Origin: Pithys albifrons albifrons
Taxonomy: Eukaryota; Chordata; Aves; Passeriformes; Thamnophilidae
DNA length: 64,000 nt
Assembly: GCF_047495875.1 (NCBI RefSeq)
Contig: NC_092486.1
Span: 930,001 to 994,000 of the forward strand
Reading direction: 5' to 3'
Shown piece after piece: positions 11,980 through 23,898 of the stretch. Positions within the stretch are counted from its first letter, which is position 1; every line of letters begins with the position of its first letter. Made by a program: the position numbers and the translations under genes. Below the pieces are notes generated by a model, which did no database searches, was not told the DNA's origin, and saw only the letters and a list, made by a program, of their open reading frames with translations.

Positions 11980-12600
11980 GTGCCATGGGGACAGCCAGGG
12001 GACAGCCAGGGGACAGGGAGGGTGGGCTTCAGCTGACAGTGAGGGACACGGAGGGAGCAGGGAATGGGGCCCCCACTGCCACAGGAATGGCAGGGAAACA
12101 GGGAAAGCTGGCACATGGGACCAAGGACCCCAATGTCCAGGGACAAGGGAAAGGGACCCCTGCACACTGGGACACCAGTGGCATGGGAGTGGGGACAAGG
12201 GTCCCTGCAGATGCAGGGAAGGTACTGGGGATTCCAATGGCTGGGAACGGGGAAAAGGGATCTCTGATCATGCAGGGAGGGAACGAGGACACGGGCACTG
12301 CAGAAACAAGGAGCAGTGCATGGGGTGGGACAAGGGACACGGCTGCCATACGGGTGGGGACACAAGCAGGTCACCAAGGACCCTGATGCAGCGTGGACGG
12401 AGACCGGGAAACTCCGGCACACAGGAACGCCGATGCCATGGGAACAGGGACACACAGGGATGAGGGCACCGATGCCACCGGGATGGGGACCACACACAGG
12501 GACCCTGAGGACAAGGGAATGGGGACTGGGAACCCTGGGACAGACAGGAGAGAGTCCAGATATCCCAGTGGCACGGACAGGGACAGTGACACAGTGCCAT
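11980..12600. repeat. Degenerate GGGGACA-rich repeat
   Basis: Loose tandem GGGACA/GGGAATGGGGAC-type units lead into the regular 60-bp array that follows. Confidence 0.65.
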
Positions 12601-13205
12601 AGGGATGGGGACCAGGCACCCTGGCACACCTGGGCTGGGGACCCTGATGCCATGGGGACAGGGACTGGGGACCTCAGCATGTGCAGAGAGGGGACTGGGG
12701 ACCCTGATGCCATGGGGACAGGGACTGGGGACCTCAGCACATGCAGAGAGGGGACTGGGGACCCTGATGCCACAGGGACAAGGACTGGGGACCTCAGCAC
12801 ATGAAGAGAGGGGATTGGGGACCTCAGCACATGAAGAGAGGGGATTGGGGACCTCAGCACATGCAGAGAGGGGACTGGGGACCCTGATGCCACAAGGAGA
12901 AGGACTGGGGACCTCAGCACATGAAGACAGGGGACTGGGGATCCTGATGTCATGGGGACAGGGATTGGGGACCTCAGTACATGCAGACAGGGGACTGGGG
13001 ATCCTGATGCCATGGGGACAGGGATTGGGGACCTCAGTACATGCAGAGAGAGGACCAAGAACACTGATGCCGTGGGGACAGGGATTGGGGACCTCAGCAC
13101 ATGCAGACAGAGGACCAGAGACCCCAGTGCCATGGGGACAGGGATTGGGGACCTCAGCACATGCAGACAGAGGACCAGGGATCCCAGTGCCATGGGCACA
13201 GATCA
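12601..13205. repeat. 60-bp minisatellite
   Basis: About 10 copies of a 60-bp unit containing GACTGGGGACCTCAGCACAT, a 6-8 nt GCAGAGAG spacer and GGGGACCCTGATGCCATGGG. One unit is exactly 20 codons, which gives false ORFs on both strands. Confidence 0.93.
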
Positions 13206-14148
13206 CTCCCAGTGTGCCAGTGCCAGGGACATGCTGGGAAAGGCTTTCTGGGACACAGACTCATAGCACAACCACACATGGCAGAGCCACCATGCCACCA
13301 CTTCACCAATCCCATTCCCAGCAGGGCCACCAAAACCCCACCAGGAAAAGCCAAAACCTCGAGGGCCATCCAGACCCCACGGCCTCCTCCTCAGAGCCAC
13401 CTGCCCCCTCAATTACCTGCGATAAAGGCTCCATGTCGGCAATCCCGAGAAACAAACCTCCTCACAGCTAACGAGGTGCCAAAGGCCACGCGCGGGGCTC
13501 TTTATAGGGCCCTACAAGGACCTGACCCCGAGGACTCTGCTCCCAGCCCTTCCCAGCATGACGCAACCGCGGCGACACTCGGCGCATCCTTCCCCCGGCA
13601 CCCACCAGCCACCAACCACCACCTGCCACGGGCTCCAGCATTCCTCTTTTTTGGGGTATTTGGGGTTTTTTGGGTGGTTTTTTGGCAAAGCTCCCCGGCG
13701 CTCCGGAGGCAGCTCCGGTGCCGCATCCCGGGCGGGAGATGCTCGGCATTCCCGGGGCATTCCCGGGGCATTCCCGGGGCATTCCCGGGGGTCCCGTGGA
13801 ACACGTGGAGCCGGAGCCGCTCACCGCCCACTCCAAACTTCGGCCGCGTGTTTGGGCTGAGCTCCGCAGGACCTGGCGGCGTCCCTTTGGTGGCAGTGCC
13901 GGTGATGGGGATGGGGATGATGATGATGATGATGATGATGGTGGTGGTGGCACCCACCTGGACCACCAAACCAGCGCGGCTCTGGGCACCGGGATGAGCC
14001 AAACCCGCGGCGAGTGGGATCCCGGGGGGGCACGGGCTGCTTTTTCTGCCCACCCCCATGGTGGGGTGACATAAATAAACCGGGGGGTGACCACAGCGGG
14101 CCCCGAGTCCCTCGTCACGGCCAGGGGTGACAGCTGCCACCACCGCGG
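13206..14148. other. Unique sequence with a GAT trinucleotide run
   Basis: Single-copy TET3 5' sequence. It includes a (GCATTCCCGGG) direct repeat at 13,747-13,790 (about 4 copies) and a (GAT)n/(GGT)n microsatellite at 13,915-13,950. No gene recognised. Confidence 0.5.
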
Positions 14149-14167
14149 TGACGTCACGGTGACGTCA
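14149..14167. promoter_or_regulatory. Two consensus CRE sites 11 bp apart
   Basis: TGACGTCA occurs at 14,149-14,156 and again at 14,160-14,167. Both are exact palindromic CREB/ATF consensus sites. Their start-to-start distance of 11 bp is about one helical turn, so both would face the same side of the DNA. They lie about 420 bp from the CpG-island exon ending at 14,589. Confidence 0.55.
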
Positions 14168-14588
14168 CGCCTCGGGGAGCCTCATCGCCCTTGTTCGCAT
14201 CATCCCCGCTGAGCTCACTCAGCACATTTGGGGCCGACGGGTCGGTGTGAATGATAATTAATAAATAAAGGCCGCACGCGCGGGGGGTGATGCGGGTCGA
14301 GGGGGGGGCGCCTGGGGGTTTATCCCCCTCCCGCCTCCATCCGCCCACCTCCCCCTCCACGGCGCGATGCCGGAGGGGAAGGAGAAGGGATAAACGAGGC
14401 CAAGCAGCCCCACAGCGGGGCAGGGCCCGGCCTGTCCCCCCCGGCCCCGCCGCTTTGTCCTCACGGCCCCGCCAGCCCCGGTTGCGGGGGGCGGGTGGTC
14501 TTTGCCCCCGGCCGTGCCCAGCGAAGGGGGTGCTGCCCCGGGGGGTGTGCGGGAGGGGTGCGGGTGGTGGCGGGGACGGGGCTCTTAC

Positions 14589-14950
14589 CTCGCCGCGGCC
14601 CCCGCGCTGCCCCCGCGGCCCCGCGGCCGCCGGCCCTCAGGAGGACGCCATCTTGTCTCCCTCTCCGCCGCGTCCCTCACCGCCGCCCCGCCGCAGCCCG
14701 CGGGGGCGATGGGCGCCGCATCCCCGCGCCCCCCGCTCCTCCTCCTCTCGGCCCCCCTTCCTCCTCCTCCTCCTCCTCCTCCTCCGCCTTCCTCCTCCTT
14801 CCTCCGCCGCCTTCCTCCTCCTCCTCCTCCTCCTCCTCCTCGGCGTCCCCCCCACGCGCAGCCCCCCCCCCCTTCCCCACGCAGTGGCACCGCCCGCCCG
14901 CTCGCTGCGCTGCGCAGGAGCGGGGCCTGGGGGGGACCATGGGGGGCGCG
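14589..14950 (-). promoter_or_regulatory. CpG-island promoter and putative noncoding first exon
   Basis: A very CpG-rich block carries a strong minus-strand donor: the exon would end at 14,589 with GTAAGAG reading 14,588-14,582. CAAGATGGCG (minus strand, 14,655-14,646) is a YY1-type motif often found just downstream of TSSs. The ATG in it opens only a 4-codon frame (ATG GCG TCC TCC TGA), which fits a 5' UTR. TET3 is the only minus-strand gene downstream, so this is probably a TET3 first exon. Confidence 0.45.
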
Positions 14951-14954
14951 GGGG

Positions 14955-16395
14955 GGGACGGGGGCAGGGCACGGGGGGACACGGGGGGGACACGGACACG
15001 GAGGGGACACGGACATGGAGGGGACACGGAGGGGACACGGACATGGAGGGGACACGGACATGGAGGAGACATGGACACGGGGGGGACACGGACATGGAGG
15101 GGACACGGACATGGGGGGACACGGAGGGGACACGGACACGGGGGGGACACGGACACGGGGGGAACACGGACATGGAGGGGACATGGACACGGGGGGGACA
15201 CGGGCATGGAGGGGACACGGACATGGGGGGGACACGGACATGGAGGGGACACGGACATGGGGGGGACACGGACATGGAGGGCACACGGACATGGAGGGGA
15301 CACGGACATGGAGGGGACACGGACATGGGGGGGACACGGACACGGGGTGACACGGGGGGGACACGGACATGGGGGGGACACGGACATGGAGGGGACACGG
15401 AGGGGACACGGACATGGAGGGGACATGGAGGGGACACAGACATGGGGGGGACACGGACACGGGGGGAACATGGGGAGGGCATGGACACGGGGGGGTCACG
15501 GTCATGGGGGGACACGGACATGGAGGGGACACAGACATGGAGGGGACATGGACATGGGGGGGACACGGACACGGGGTGACACGGGGGGGACACGGACATG
15601 GGGGGGACACGGACATGGAGGGGACACAGACCCAGAGGGGTCACGGACACGGACAGGGAGGGGCCACGGACACGGACACAGGCACGGGGGGGACACGGAC
15701 ACGGAGGGGACACAGGCACGGGGGGAACATGGACACGGAGGGGACACAGGCACGGGGGGGACATGGACATGGAGCGGACACAGGCACGGGGGGGCATGGA
15801 CACGGGGGGGACACAGGCACGGGGGGGACATGGACACGGAGGGGACACAGGCACGGGGGGGACATGGACACAGGGGGGACACACAACACTCCCAAAACCA
15901 GAGGACGGGACCCACAAAGCCCCGTGGCGTGTGTGACTGTCCCCTGGGAGCGCAGGTGTCACAGGGGGGACACAGAAGGACATGGGGGGACACGAGAGGG
16001 ACCTGGGGGGACACGAGAGGGACATGGGGGGCATGAGGGGGCATGGACATGGAGGGGGCACACGACCCCACAACCCCCCAAAAATGGGACCATGAGACCC
16101 CCAACCCCAGCCATGTCCCCATGGAAACTCAGGCATCACGGGGGTGACATAAAGGGGGACATGAGAGGACAAGGAGGGGACATAGGAGGGACACGAGGGG
16201 GACACAGACATGAAGGTTACACGTGACCCCACAATGCCCCCAAAAAATGGGGTACTGGGACCCCCAAACCCTGGTCATGTGTGTGATTGTCCCTGGGAAA
16301 CTGAGACATCAAGAAGGGGACACATGGGGGACACAAAGAAGGACATGATGGGGGACATGGGGGGGATAAAAGGGGGACATTGGAGGGTCACATTT
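14955..16395. repeat. 18-bp minisatellite (GGGGACACGGACATGGAG)
   Basis: About 50 close copies at 14,955-15,890, then decayed copies to about 16,395. Main variants are GGGGGGACACGGACACGG and GGGGACACAGGCACGG. The unit is six codons, stop-free in several frames. Strongly G-rich on the plus strand. Confidence 0.95.
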
Positions 16396-17990
16396 TCCTG
16401 CCATTAAACCCCTGACACCCTTTGCTAATTTGGGTGCATTGATTTGGTTGGGTTAAATTGGGGTCATTGACAGTTTGGGGTCATCGATTATCCAAGGACA
16501 TCATTAATTTGGGTCCCTCATCAGTTTGGGAACATCAGAGCTTTGTGACATTTAAATCTGCTCCTTTCCAGAGAACTTTCCCCTCATCCCTCTGTCCCTT
16601 CTCCCCAAAATCCAGACCCTGGTGAAGAAAAGGGGAGTGGGGATGTTTTCCCATGGGAAATGCTGAAGGAATGGGCTGGTGAAAGGGTTAAACTGGGGCT
16701 GGATCCTTGAAACAGTCCCGGTGGGATCAGCTCCGGCTTTTCCAGCCCTTGTCTGGAGCTGGAGCAACAATATACAGAAATAATTTAAGGAGGGAGAAGG
16801 GAAAAGGGGAGTGGGAAAGTGAATTCCCCAAAAACTACCTTGCAGTTTTCCAAGACTATTCCAAGCCAAATTCTTGGCAAAACTGCTACAAACTCAAAAT
16901 TCCCAAAGGTTTCCCTGGCCCCTCCTGGTGCAAACCGTTTTCCAAAGGGGTTTGTGGAAGAAGCAGCAATCCCAAGGCCCAAAGCACCGGGGGATGGATC
17001 AACCAGATCCCGAATCCAGGTGGAAAACACAACCACAGACCAACATCCCCATCCCTGGGACACTCCCTGGAGCTCAGCTCTTCCCAAAAATGCCACACGT
17101 GAGCCAAGAGCCCTCTTGCAAATCTGGAGCCCTCTGAGATCCGACCTTTGCTCCCAGCAACGCAACTCCCATGGGAATAAATAGAATAAACTGGTGTCTG
17201 CAACTGGTTTTGCCCAAATTTCCAGCTGCAAACCCCCCTTTCCCCGGCCCAGCAACAAGTCCCTGCAAAACCCACGGCAGGGATTTCATTCCAGTGGGCA
17301 CCTCTTTCCTCCCACCCTCCTCCTCCTCCCCCAGGCATCCATGGGGTTTGCTCCTGAGTCTCTGTAGCTGTTCCCATCACTAGCCCAGAGCTGAAATATT
17401 CCCAACAAAGACGTGGAGACGGAGCCACCACTCCAGATGATCTGTCCTGCAGGTGACACCGGGATGTGCTGGACAGAAAGGAGCCAAACCCCAGCGGATC
17501 CTTCATCCCATCCCTCACCCCAGTGCTTATTTTTGGAGATGCCAGACACGTTTTGGGGCAATTTCACGCTGGTGGAAAAAAAATTCCCACCTCAAGCCTC
17601 CAGGGAAACCCCTTGAAGATGGACAAATTTAGTAACTTTTATTAGTAATGCTTTAAATGAGATTATCCCTAATCTCCAGCGCTCGGCTCGGAGACAGCCT
17701 GACAAATTCAGTTAGAGGCTGGCATTTCCCAGCGCCGGGAATGCGCCGGGAATGCGCCGGGAATGCGCAAGGGATGCTCCAGGGACACCTTGAGCTGCAC
17801 CACCCAACCCCCAAAAAGGGAGTCTGGGGGTCAGGTGTGATTATTCCCACCAGGAATGGCGTTTTCCTTGGGGTCGATTTAAGGTTTGCCCCCAAAGCTC
17901 AGGGTCGGAGTCGGACCGTCCTCCCCTCCGGGCTTTGCCGGGCGGTTTGGGCGGATCGGCGGCTCCCGGCGAGGCTGTGCCGGGTCTCCC
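16396..17990. other. Unique sequence, no gene seen
   Basis: Lower-GC single-copy sequence. A short GAATGCGCCGG triplication lies at 17,738-17,765. No conserved protein or RNA gene recognised. Confidence 0.4.
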
Positions 17991-17994
17991 ATGG

Positions 17995-18052
17995 CATTAA
18001 TGAGCGGGTTCCCAAAATGCTAATTAGTTATGCAAATGGAAAAGCCATCCAG
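17995..18052. promoter_or_regulatory. AT-rich homeodomain/POU motif cluster, possible enhancer
   Basis: Within 60 bp of otherwise GC-rich DNA there are ATTAAT (17,996-18,001), TAATTA (18,021-18,026) and the exact octamer ATGCAAAT (18,030-18,037). This mix is typical of developmental enhancers. Function is inferred only. Confidence 0.35.
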
Positions 18053-19366
18053 GGCCTCCTGGGAGGGCCGGAGAGCGTCTGGATGGGGGGCTGAGTGAAA
18101 CCTTGACCTTTGGTGTCTCTCCTCCTCCTTCTCTCCCAACCCTCGTGGACGGGGCCGCGTTTCCCGGCGTGGAAGTGGATCCCGAGGGAGGCGGCGGGAG
18201 CGCCGATCGGGCTGTGGAGGCGCGAGGGGAGACGCCGGTTTTCCCAGGCCCGGCCGAGCCGGAGGAACTGGTGGAACTGGTGCTGGGAAGGGGCAGGCTC
18301 CGAGTGCCAAACCACCCCGGGAAAGGCGCCGGGACGTGGGAATCGTGGCACACCCCTGGCTCGGCCGCTGGCACCACCGGGCCCCGCTGGCACTGGGGCT
18401 CCAGAGGGATCCCACTGCTGCCAGCCCCAGCCCCAGCAGCTCCAGCAGCTCCAGCAGCTCCAGCAGCATCCATACAAACCATCTTTCCTAGCACTTCCTC
18501 CATGGAAAAGCGCCCTGGACAACCCCTCCCCACCAGCCGTTTCCACCGGCGCTTTGCCAAGGGCAAAGTCCTGCCCTGCCCTGTGCCAAGTGCCACCTGT
18601 GCCCACATCCCACCATCCCACCAGCCACCCGAGGGGAAAACCTGCCGGATACAACCCAGAGGAGCGAGGCTCGCCCCGCCAACACCCCCAAAAAGCAAAG
18701 CAGCTGCACATTTTGGGGGTGGCAAAGCGCCAAAAATCAACCTCCAAGCAGATGTTTCCTCCTCCCACCTCTCTCCACGCCGGAGACCCCCCAGCTGGAG
18801 CAGCCCCCCCTTGCCCGTGTCTCTTGCGTGGGCACGACGGGCACGGAATTAGAGATCCCGGGTCCAACCACCCCGGCCGGTAAAACCAGAAGAACCGATG
18901 GAAGGCGTTGGGATTTTTGGTGGAGAAAACGCCAAGACTTAGCTCAGTGATGCTGCCCCTGGGCACGGCTCTGCCCTCCCTTTCCTGCCACCCCTCTCTT
19001 TTTGGGGACCCCCCCACGATGGCACCCGGGTGGGTTTCACGAAGCGTTTTGCTCTTTTATACCAAGAAATTCAATTTAAAGGTGGTTTTTGTCCGGCCGT
19101 GTTTTGGGAACACCCCGGGAACGAGCTGAGATTGGTTTAAACACCAAAGCGGCTTTTAAGGCAGCAGAAAGTCCCATTTCCCATGGAAATACCCTTAAAA
19201 AATAAACCCATCAACCAACCAAGAAGGGGCTTTCCCTGCCCACCCCTCCGAGCCCCCTCCGAGTCCCGGTGACGTTACAACCTCCGCAGAGAGGCCACGG
19301 ATCACCCCAAAGAGGTGGCGGTGAGGAGGGGTTGGATGTTTGGGGGGCTGCCAGGGGGGCACTCAC
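18053..19366. other. Unique GC-rich sequence, no gene seen
   Basis: Single-copy sequence with a CpG-rich patch at 18,150-18,260 and a short CCAGCAGCT trinucleotide-like run at 18,430-18,470. Reading frames exist on both strands but none matches a known family. Confidence 0.4.
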
Positions 19367-20010
19367 CTCCCGGCGCAGCCCCTCCATGCCAGGGCGGGGG
19401 TGACCGTCAGATGTCGGGGGTCCCCGGGGCCGGCCCGGGCTGGCAGAGCCGGGTGCCCGGCGGGAGGGACATCCCTGCGCCCCCGTGTCCCCTCCCTGGG
19501 CACGGCGGGCGGTTCCGAGGGGACAGAGCCGAGCGGAGCCGCGAGTCACCCCGACTTTTAATTCCCACGGCGATTCCACCCCGGGGGCGGCCCCTGTGAC
19601 TCCCCACCCCTCCCCTGCCCCCAAGCCCCCACCACAGCGGGGTGCTGCCGCCCCCTCCCTCCTTAATCCCACCCCTTATTTTTTCCAACCCCCTTTTGCT
19701 ATTTCTTTTTTTTTATTATTTTTTCCCCTCAAACCCACGCAGCTTCTCCCAACTTCCCCTCTCCGCCGCACAACTTCAGCCGCGCACCGGCAACTTTCCA
19801 CCAACCCCTCCACCCCAAAATTTTACACAGAAAGACCTTTACCGCAAATAAAAGGGGGTCCGGGCGCCCCTCGGGAACGGGGCCCGGGGGGGTTCTCCGC
19901 GGGGCACGGCGCTGGCACGGCGGGGTGGGCTGGGGGGCTGGAGATGCGGGGCTGGGGGGCGGCCCGAGGGTCCCCCCGCACCCCGAGGCGGTGGCGGAGG
20001 AGCCGCACGT
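19367..20010 (-). promoter_or_regulatory. CpG island with minus-strand splice donor, possible upstream first exon
   Basis: A third CpG-dense block ends at a consensus donor: the exon would end at 19,367 with GTGAGTG reading 19,366-19,360. Directly before it the minus strand reads ATG GAG GGG CTG CGC CGG GAG, so the exon could be coding, but the peptide resembles nothing I know. It is a candidate distal TET3 promoter or an unannotated transcript between TET3 and DGUOK. Confidence 0.35.
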
Positions 20011-20269
20011 TGTTGCTGCTGCTCCTGCTCTGCTGCTTCCTTTGTTCTGCAGGCGCCGCTCGGGGGGACCCGCCGGGCGGCCGGGGGGCTCCGGGGGGCT
20101 CCGGGGGGCTCCGGGGCAGCGCCCGCGGGCACCCCCGGCAGGCTTGGGAGCTGGGGGGGCACCCACACCCGCTGGGGGTACGGGGAAGGGGGGCCGGGGA
20201 GCGTCCCGGGGGTGGTGGAGGGGCTTGGGGGAAAAGGAGTTGGGGGGTGGGTTGGGGAGGGGGTTGTGG

Positions 20270-21295
20270 GGGGGTTGGTGGGGGTGGGGGTGCAGCGGGG
20301 TGTTGTTGTAGGGTCGCTGAGTGTGTGTGTGGGACCGGATTGTTGTTGTGGGGTCGGTGGGTGTGGGGGGACACAGGGTTGCTGTTGTAGGGTCGCTGGG
20401 TGTGGGGGGGCACTGGTTTGTTTTTATAGGGTTGCCATTGCGGGGGGCACAGGGTTGTTGTTGTAGGGTCGCTGAGAGTGGTGGAGACACTGGGTTGTTT
20501 TTGTAGGGTCGCTGAGGCGAGGGTGGGGGGGGGGGAGCACCGGGTTGTTGTTGTGGGGTTGTCAGGTGAGGAGACACCGGGTTGTTGTTGTAGGGTCGCT
20601 GAGTGTGGGGGGGACATCGGGTTGTTGTTGTGGGGTCGCTGAGTGCGAGGGGGACACCGGGTTGTTGTTGTGGGGTCGCTGAGTGTGGGGGGGACATCGG
20701 GTTGTTGTTGTGGGGTCGCTGAGTGTGGGGGGGACATCGGGTTGTTGTTGTGGGGTCGCTGAGTGTGAGGGGGGTTGTTGTTGTAGGGTCGCTGAGGGTG
20801 GCAGGAGCTCTGGGTTGTTGTTGTGGGGTTGTCAGGTGAGGAGACACCGGGTTGTTGTCGTAGGGTCGCTGAGTGCGAGGGGGACACCGGGTTGTTGTTG
20901 TAGGGTCGCTGAGGGTGGCAGGAGCTCTGGGTTGTTGTTGTGGGGTCGCTGAGGGTGGCAGGAGCTCTGGGTTGTTGTTGTGGGGTTGTCAGGTGAGGAG
21001 ACACCGGGTTGTTGTTGTGGGGTCGCTGAGTGCGGGGTGGGGACCGGGTTGTTTGTGTAGGGTCGTTGTAAGTGGGGGTGCACTGGGCTGTTATTGGGGG
21101 GTTGTTGGATGTCGGGGTGCACTGGGTTGTTATTGTAGGGTCGTCAGCCACGTGTCCATACCGAGTTGTTATTGTAGGGTCGTCAGCTGTGAGTCCCTGT
21201 CAGCGCCCCCCTGTTGTTGTTGTTGTTGTTGTGGGGTCATTAGTGAGGACTGTGCAGGTCCCGCTCTGCTGTTATTGTAGGGTCGCTGGAGAAAA
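20270..21295. repeat. 40-bp minisatellite (GTTGTTGTTGTGGGGTCGCT core)
   Basis: About 23 copies of a ~40-bp unit with core GTTGTTGTTGTGGGGTCGCT followed by GAGTGTGGGGGGGACATCGG. The middle varies most and the GGGTCGCTGAG core is kept. A stray copy of the core (TGTAGGGTCGCA) recurs at about 22,614, beyond the next array. Confidence 0.93.
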
Positions 21296-21299
21296 CCCC

Positions 21300-22565
21300 A
21301 GGGGGTGGCACCCTGGCCCCTGTGCCCCCCAATCCCTGCCCCATATCCCACCCCACAGTGCCCCCCAATCCCTGCCCCATATTCCGCCCCACAGTCCCCC
21401 CAATCCCTGCCCCATATCCCGCCCCACAGTGCCCTCCCCAATCCCTGCCCCATATCCCGCCCCACAGTGCCCTCCCCAATCCCTGCCCCATATCCCGCCC
21501 CACAGTGCCCTCCCCAATCCCTGCCCCATATCCCACCCCACAGTGCTCACCCCAATCCCTGCCCCATATCCCACCCCACAGTGCCCCCCAATCCCTGCCC
21601 CATATCCCACCCCACAGTGCCCTCCTCAATCCCTGCCCCATATCCCACCCCACAGTGCCCCCAATCCCTGCCCCATATCCCACCCCACAGTGTCCCCAAT
21701 CCCTGCTCCATATCCCACCCCACAGTGCCCTCCCCAATCCCTGCCCCATATCCCACCCCACAGTGCCCCCCAATCCCTGCCCCATATCCCACCCCACAGT
21801 GCCTGCCCCATTCCCTGCCCCATATCCTACCCCCAGCCCTCCCAGTGTCCTCTCCAAATCCCCCACTCCACCCCAAACCTTACCCCAGTCCCACCCAATC
21901 CCTGCCCCATATCCTGCCCCACAGTGCCCGCCCCAAATCCCCCTGCCCTCCCCAAGTCCTACCCCAGTCCCCTCAATCCCTGCCCCAATCCCTGCCCCAT
22001 ATCCTGCCCCACAGTGCCCGCCCCAAATCCCCCTGCCCTCCCCAAGTCCTACCCCAGTCCCCTCAATCCCTGCCCCAATCCCTGCCCCATATCCCATCCC
22101 ACAGTGCCCGCTCCAATCCCTGCCCCATATCCCACCCCACAGTGCCCTCCCCAATCCCTGCCCCATATCCCACCCCACAGTGCCCTCCCCAATCCCTGCC
22201 CCATATCCCACCCCACAGTGCCCTCCCCAATCCCTGCCCCATATCCCACCCCACAGTGCCCTCCCCAATCCCTGCCCCATATCCCACCCCACAGTGCCCT
22301 CCCCAAATCCTGCCCCATATCCTACCCCCCAGCCCCACAGTGCCCTCCTCAACCCCCCCACCCCTCCCCAAACCTCACCCCAGAGCCCCCCAATCCCTGC
22401 CCCACATCCCACACTCAGCCCCCCCAAATGCTGCCCCATATCCTGCCTCACCATCCCCCCAAATCTCCCCTCCCCACATCCTACCCGAGCACCCCAATCC
22501 CTGCCCCATATCCTACCCCCAGGCCCCCCAAATCCTCACCCCAAATCCTGCCCCCCAGCCCCCCC
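21300..22565. repeat. 38-bp minisatellite (CCCCAATCCCTGCCCCATAT core)
   Basis: About 32 copies of a 38-bp unit with core CCCCAATCCCTGCCCCATAT followed by CCCACCCCACAGTGCCCT. A longer ~73-bp duplicated block sits at about 21,940-22,085. C-rich on the plus strand. Confidence 0.95.
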
Positions 22566-22920
22566 AGCCCAGCCCCCCTGCTGCCTCTAGGGCAGGTGCC
22601 CCACCTGTGTTTGTGTAGGGTCGCACACCCACTGCAGCCCCCCAAAAGGTGAGTGGGGGGCTGACCACTCTCCCCCTGCCCCCTTCAGGTGTCCCCCTAA
22701 AGACCCAACCCCCCCCTCACCCACCCAGCAGGTGCCAAATCCCGCTGGTTTTGCCCCAAATCCAGCCCAGCCTGCCCCACAGCTGGGAGAGCCCCCGGGC
22801 GCTGTCCTGCTCCTCTGGGGGGCCACAACACCCCAGAACTGTGGGGCAGCCCCCCCGGAGCCCCCCAACCCTCTGCTCCCCACCCTTCAAGACACAGACA
22901 AAGCTCAATGTTGATTTGCT

Positions 22921-22926
22921 TTTAAT
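22921..22926 (-). terminator. DGUOK: Candidate DGUOK poly(A) signal ATTAAA
   Basis: The minus strand reads ATTAAA in an AT-rich patch about 975 bp after the DGUOK stop. No AATAAA closer to the stop was noticed, so the 3' UTR probably includes the 23.1-23.7 kb repeat. Confidence 0.4.
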
Positions 22927-23114
22927 TTAAGGGAAAAAATTACATAGAAAATAATAATAATTAAATACAGGGGGTGTAATAACTTAAACAGCAGCCACGG
23001 ACAGTTCCTGTGGGAATTTAAACAGTGCATTGAAACCACCTCCTGGAGCACCCCCAGCTCGGGGTCCCTAAAGATGGGGGGGGGGGTCACAGAGGGGACC
23101 TGGTCCCCAGGGAT

Positions 23115-23690
23115 GGGGGGACATGGGGTCAAGGGTCAGACCTGGTCCCACCCCATGGGGTCAGGGGTCTCAGCTGGTCCCTCATAGGGGTCAGGGGTCT
23201 CAGCTGGTCCCCAGGGATGGGGGGACACGGGGTCAGGGGTCTCAGCTGGTCCCTCATAGGGGTCAGGGGTCTCAGCTGGTCCCACCCCACGGGGTCAGGG
23301 GTCCCACCTGGTCCCTCATAGGGGTCAGGGGTCTCAGCTGGTCCCCAGGGATGGGGGGACATGGGGTCAGGGGTCACAGATGATCCCCCCACACGGGGTC
23401 AGAGGTCACACCTGTATGAAGGGACACAAGGTCAGGGGTCTCACCTGGTCCCCCCACATGGGGTCAGGGGTCACAGCTGGTCCCCCACACGGGGTCAGGG
23501 GTCACATCTGGTGTCCCCCCACATGGGGTCAGGGGTCTCACCTGGTCCCCAGGTATGAGGGGACACGGGGTCAGGGGTCACAGCTGGTCCCTCACAAGGG
23601 TCAGAGGTCACAGCTTGTCCCCCACACAGGGTCAGGGGTCTCAGCTGGTCCCCCACACAGGGTCAGGGGTCTCAGCTGGCCCCACAGGCA
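23115..23690. repeat. ~30-bp minisatellite (GGGGTCAGGGGTCTCAGCTG core)
   Basis: About 19 variable copies, unit about 26-34 bp, with core GGGGTCAGGGGTCTCAGCTG and then GTCCC. It lies in the probable DGUOK 3' UTR. Confidence 0.9.
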
Positions 23691-23898
23691 CAGCAGGGGT
23701 GGGGGGAGCCCACCCTGACACCCCAAAACTCCTCCCACAGCTCCGATTTATCCGCCTTCAAACCACCCCAGTAGTGCCTCAAACCCACCCCTTGCCCAAA
23801 TCAACAGCCTGAGGGGCACGTGGGGACCAGGACGTGTCCCCTGTCCTCGGTGCCAGGGTCCCCAGGGGTGGTGCCCCTGCCCTGGGTGCCAGGGGGGC

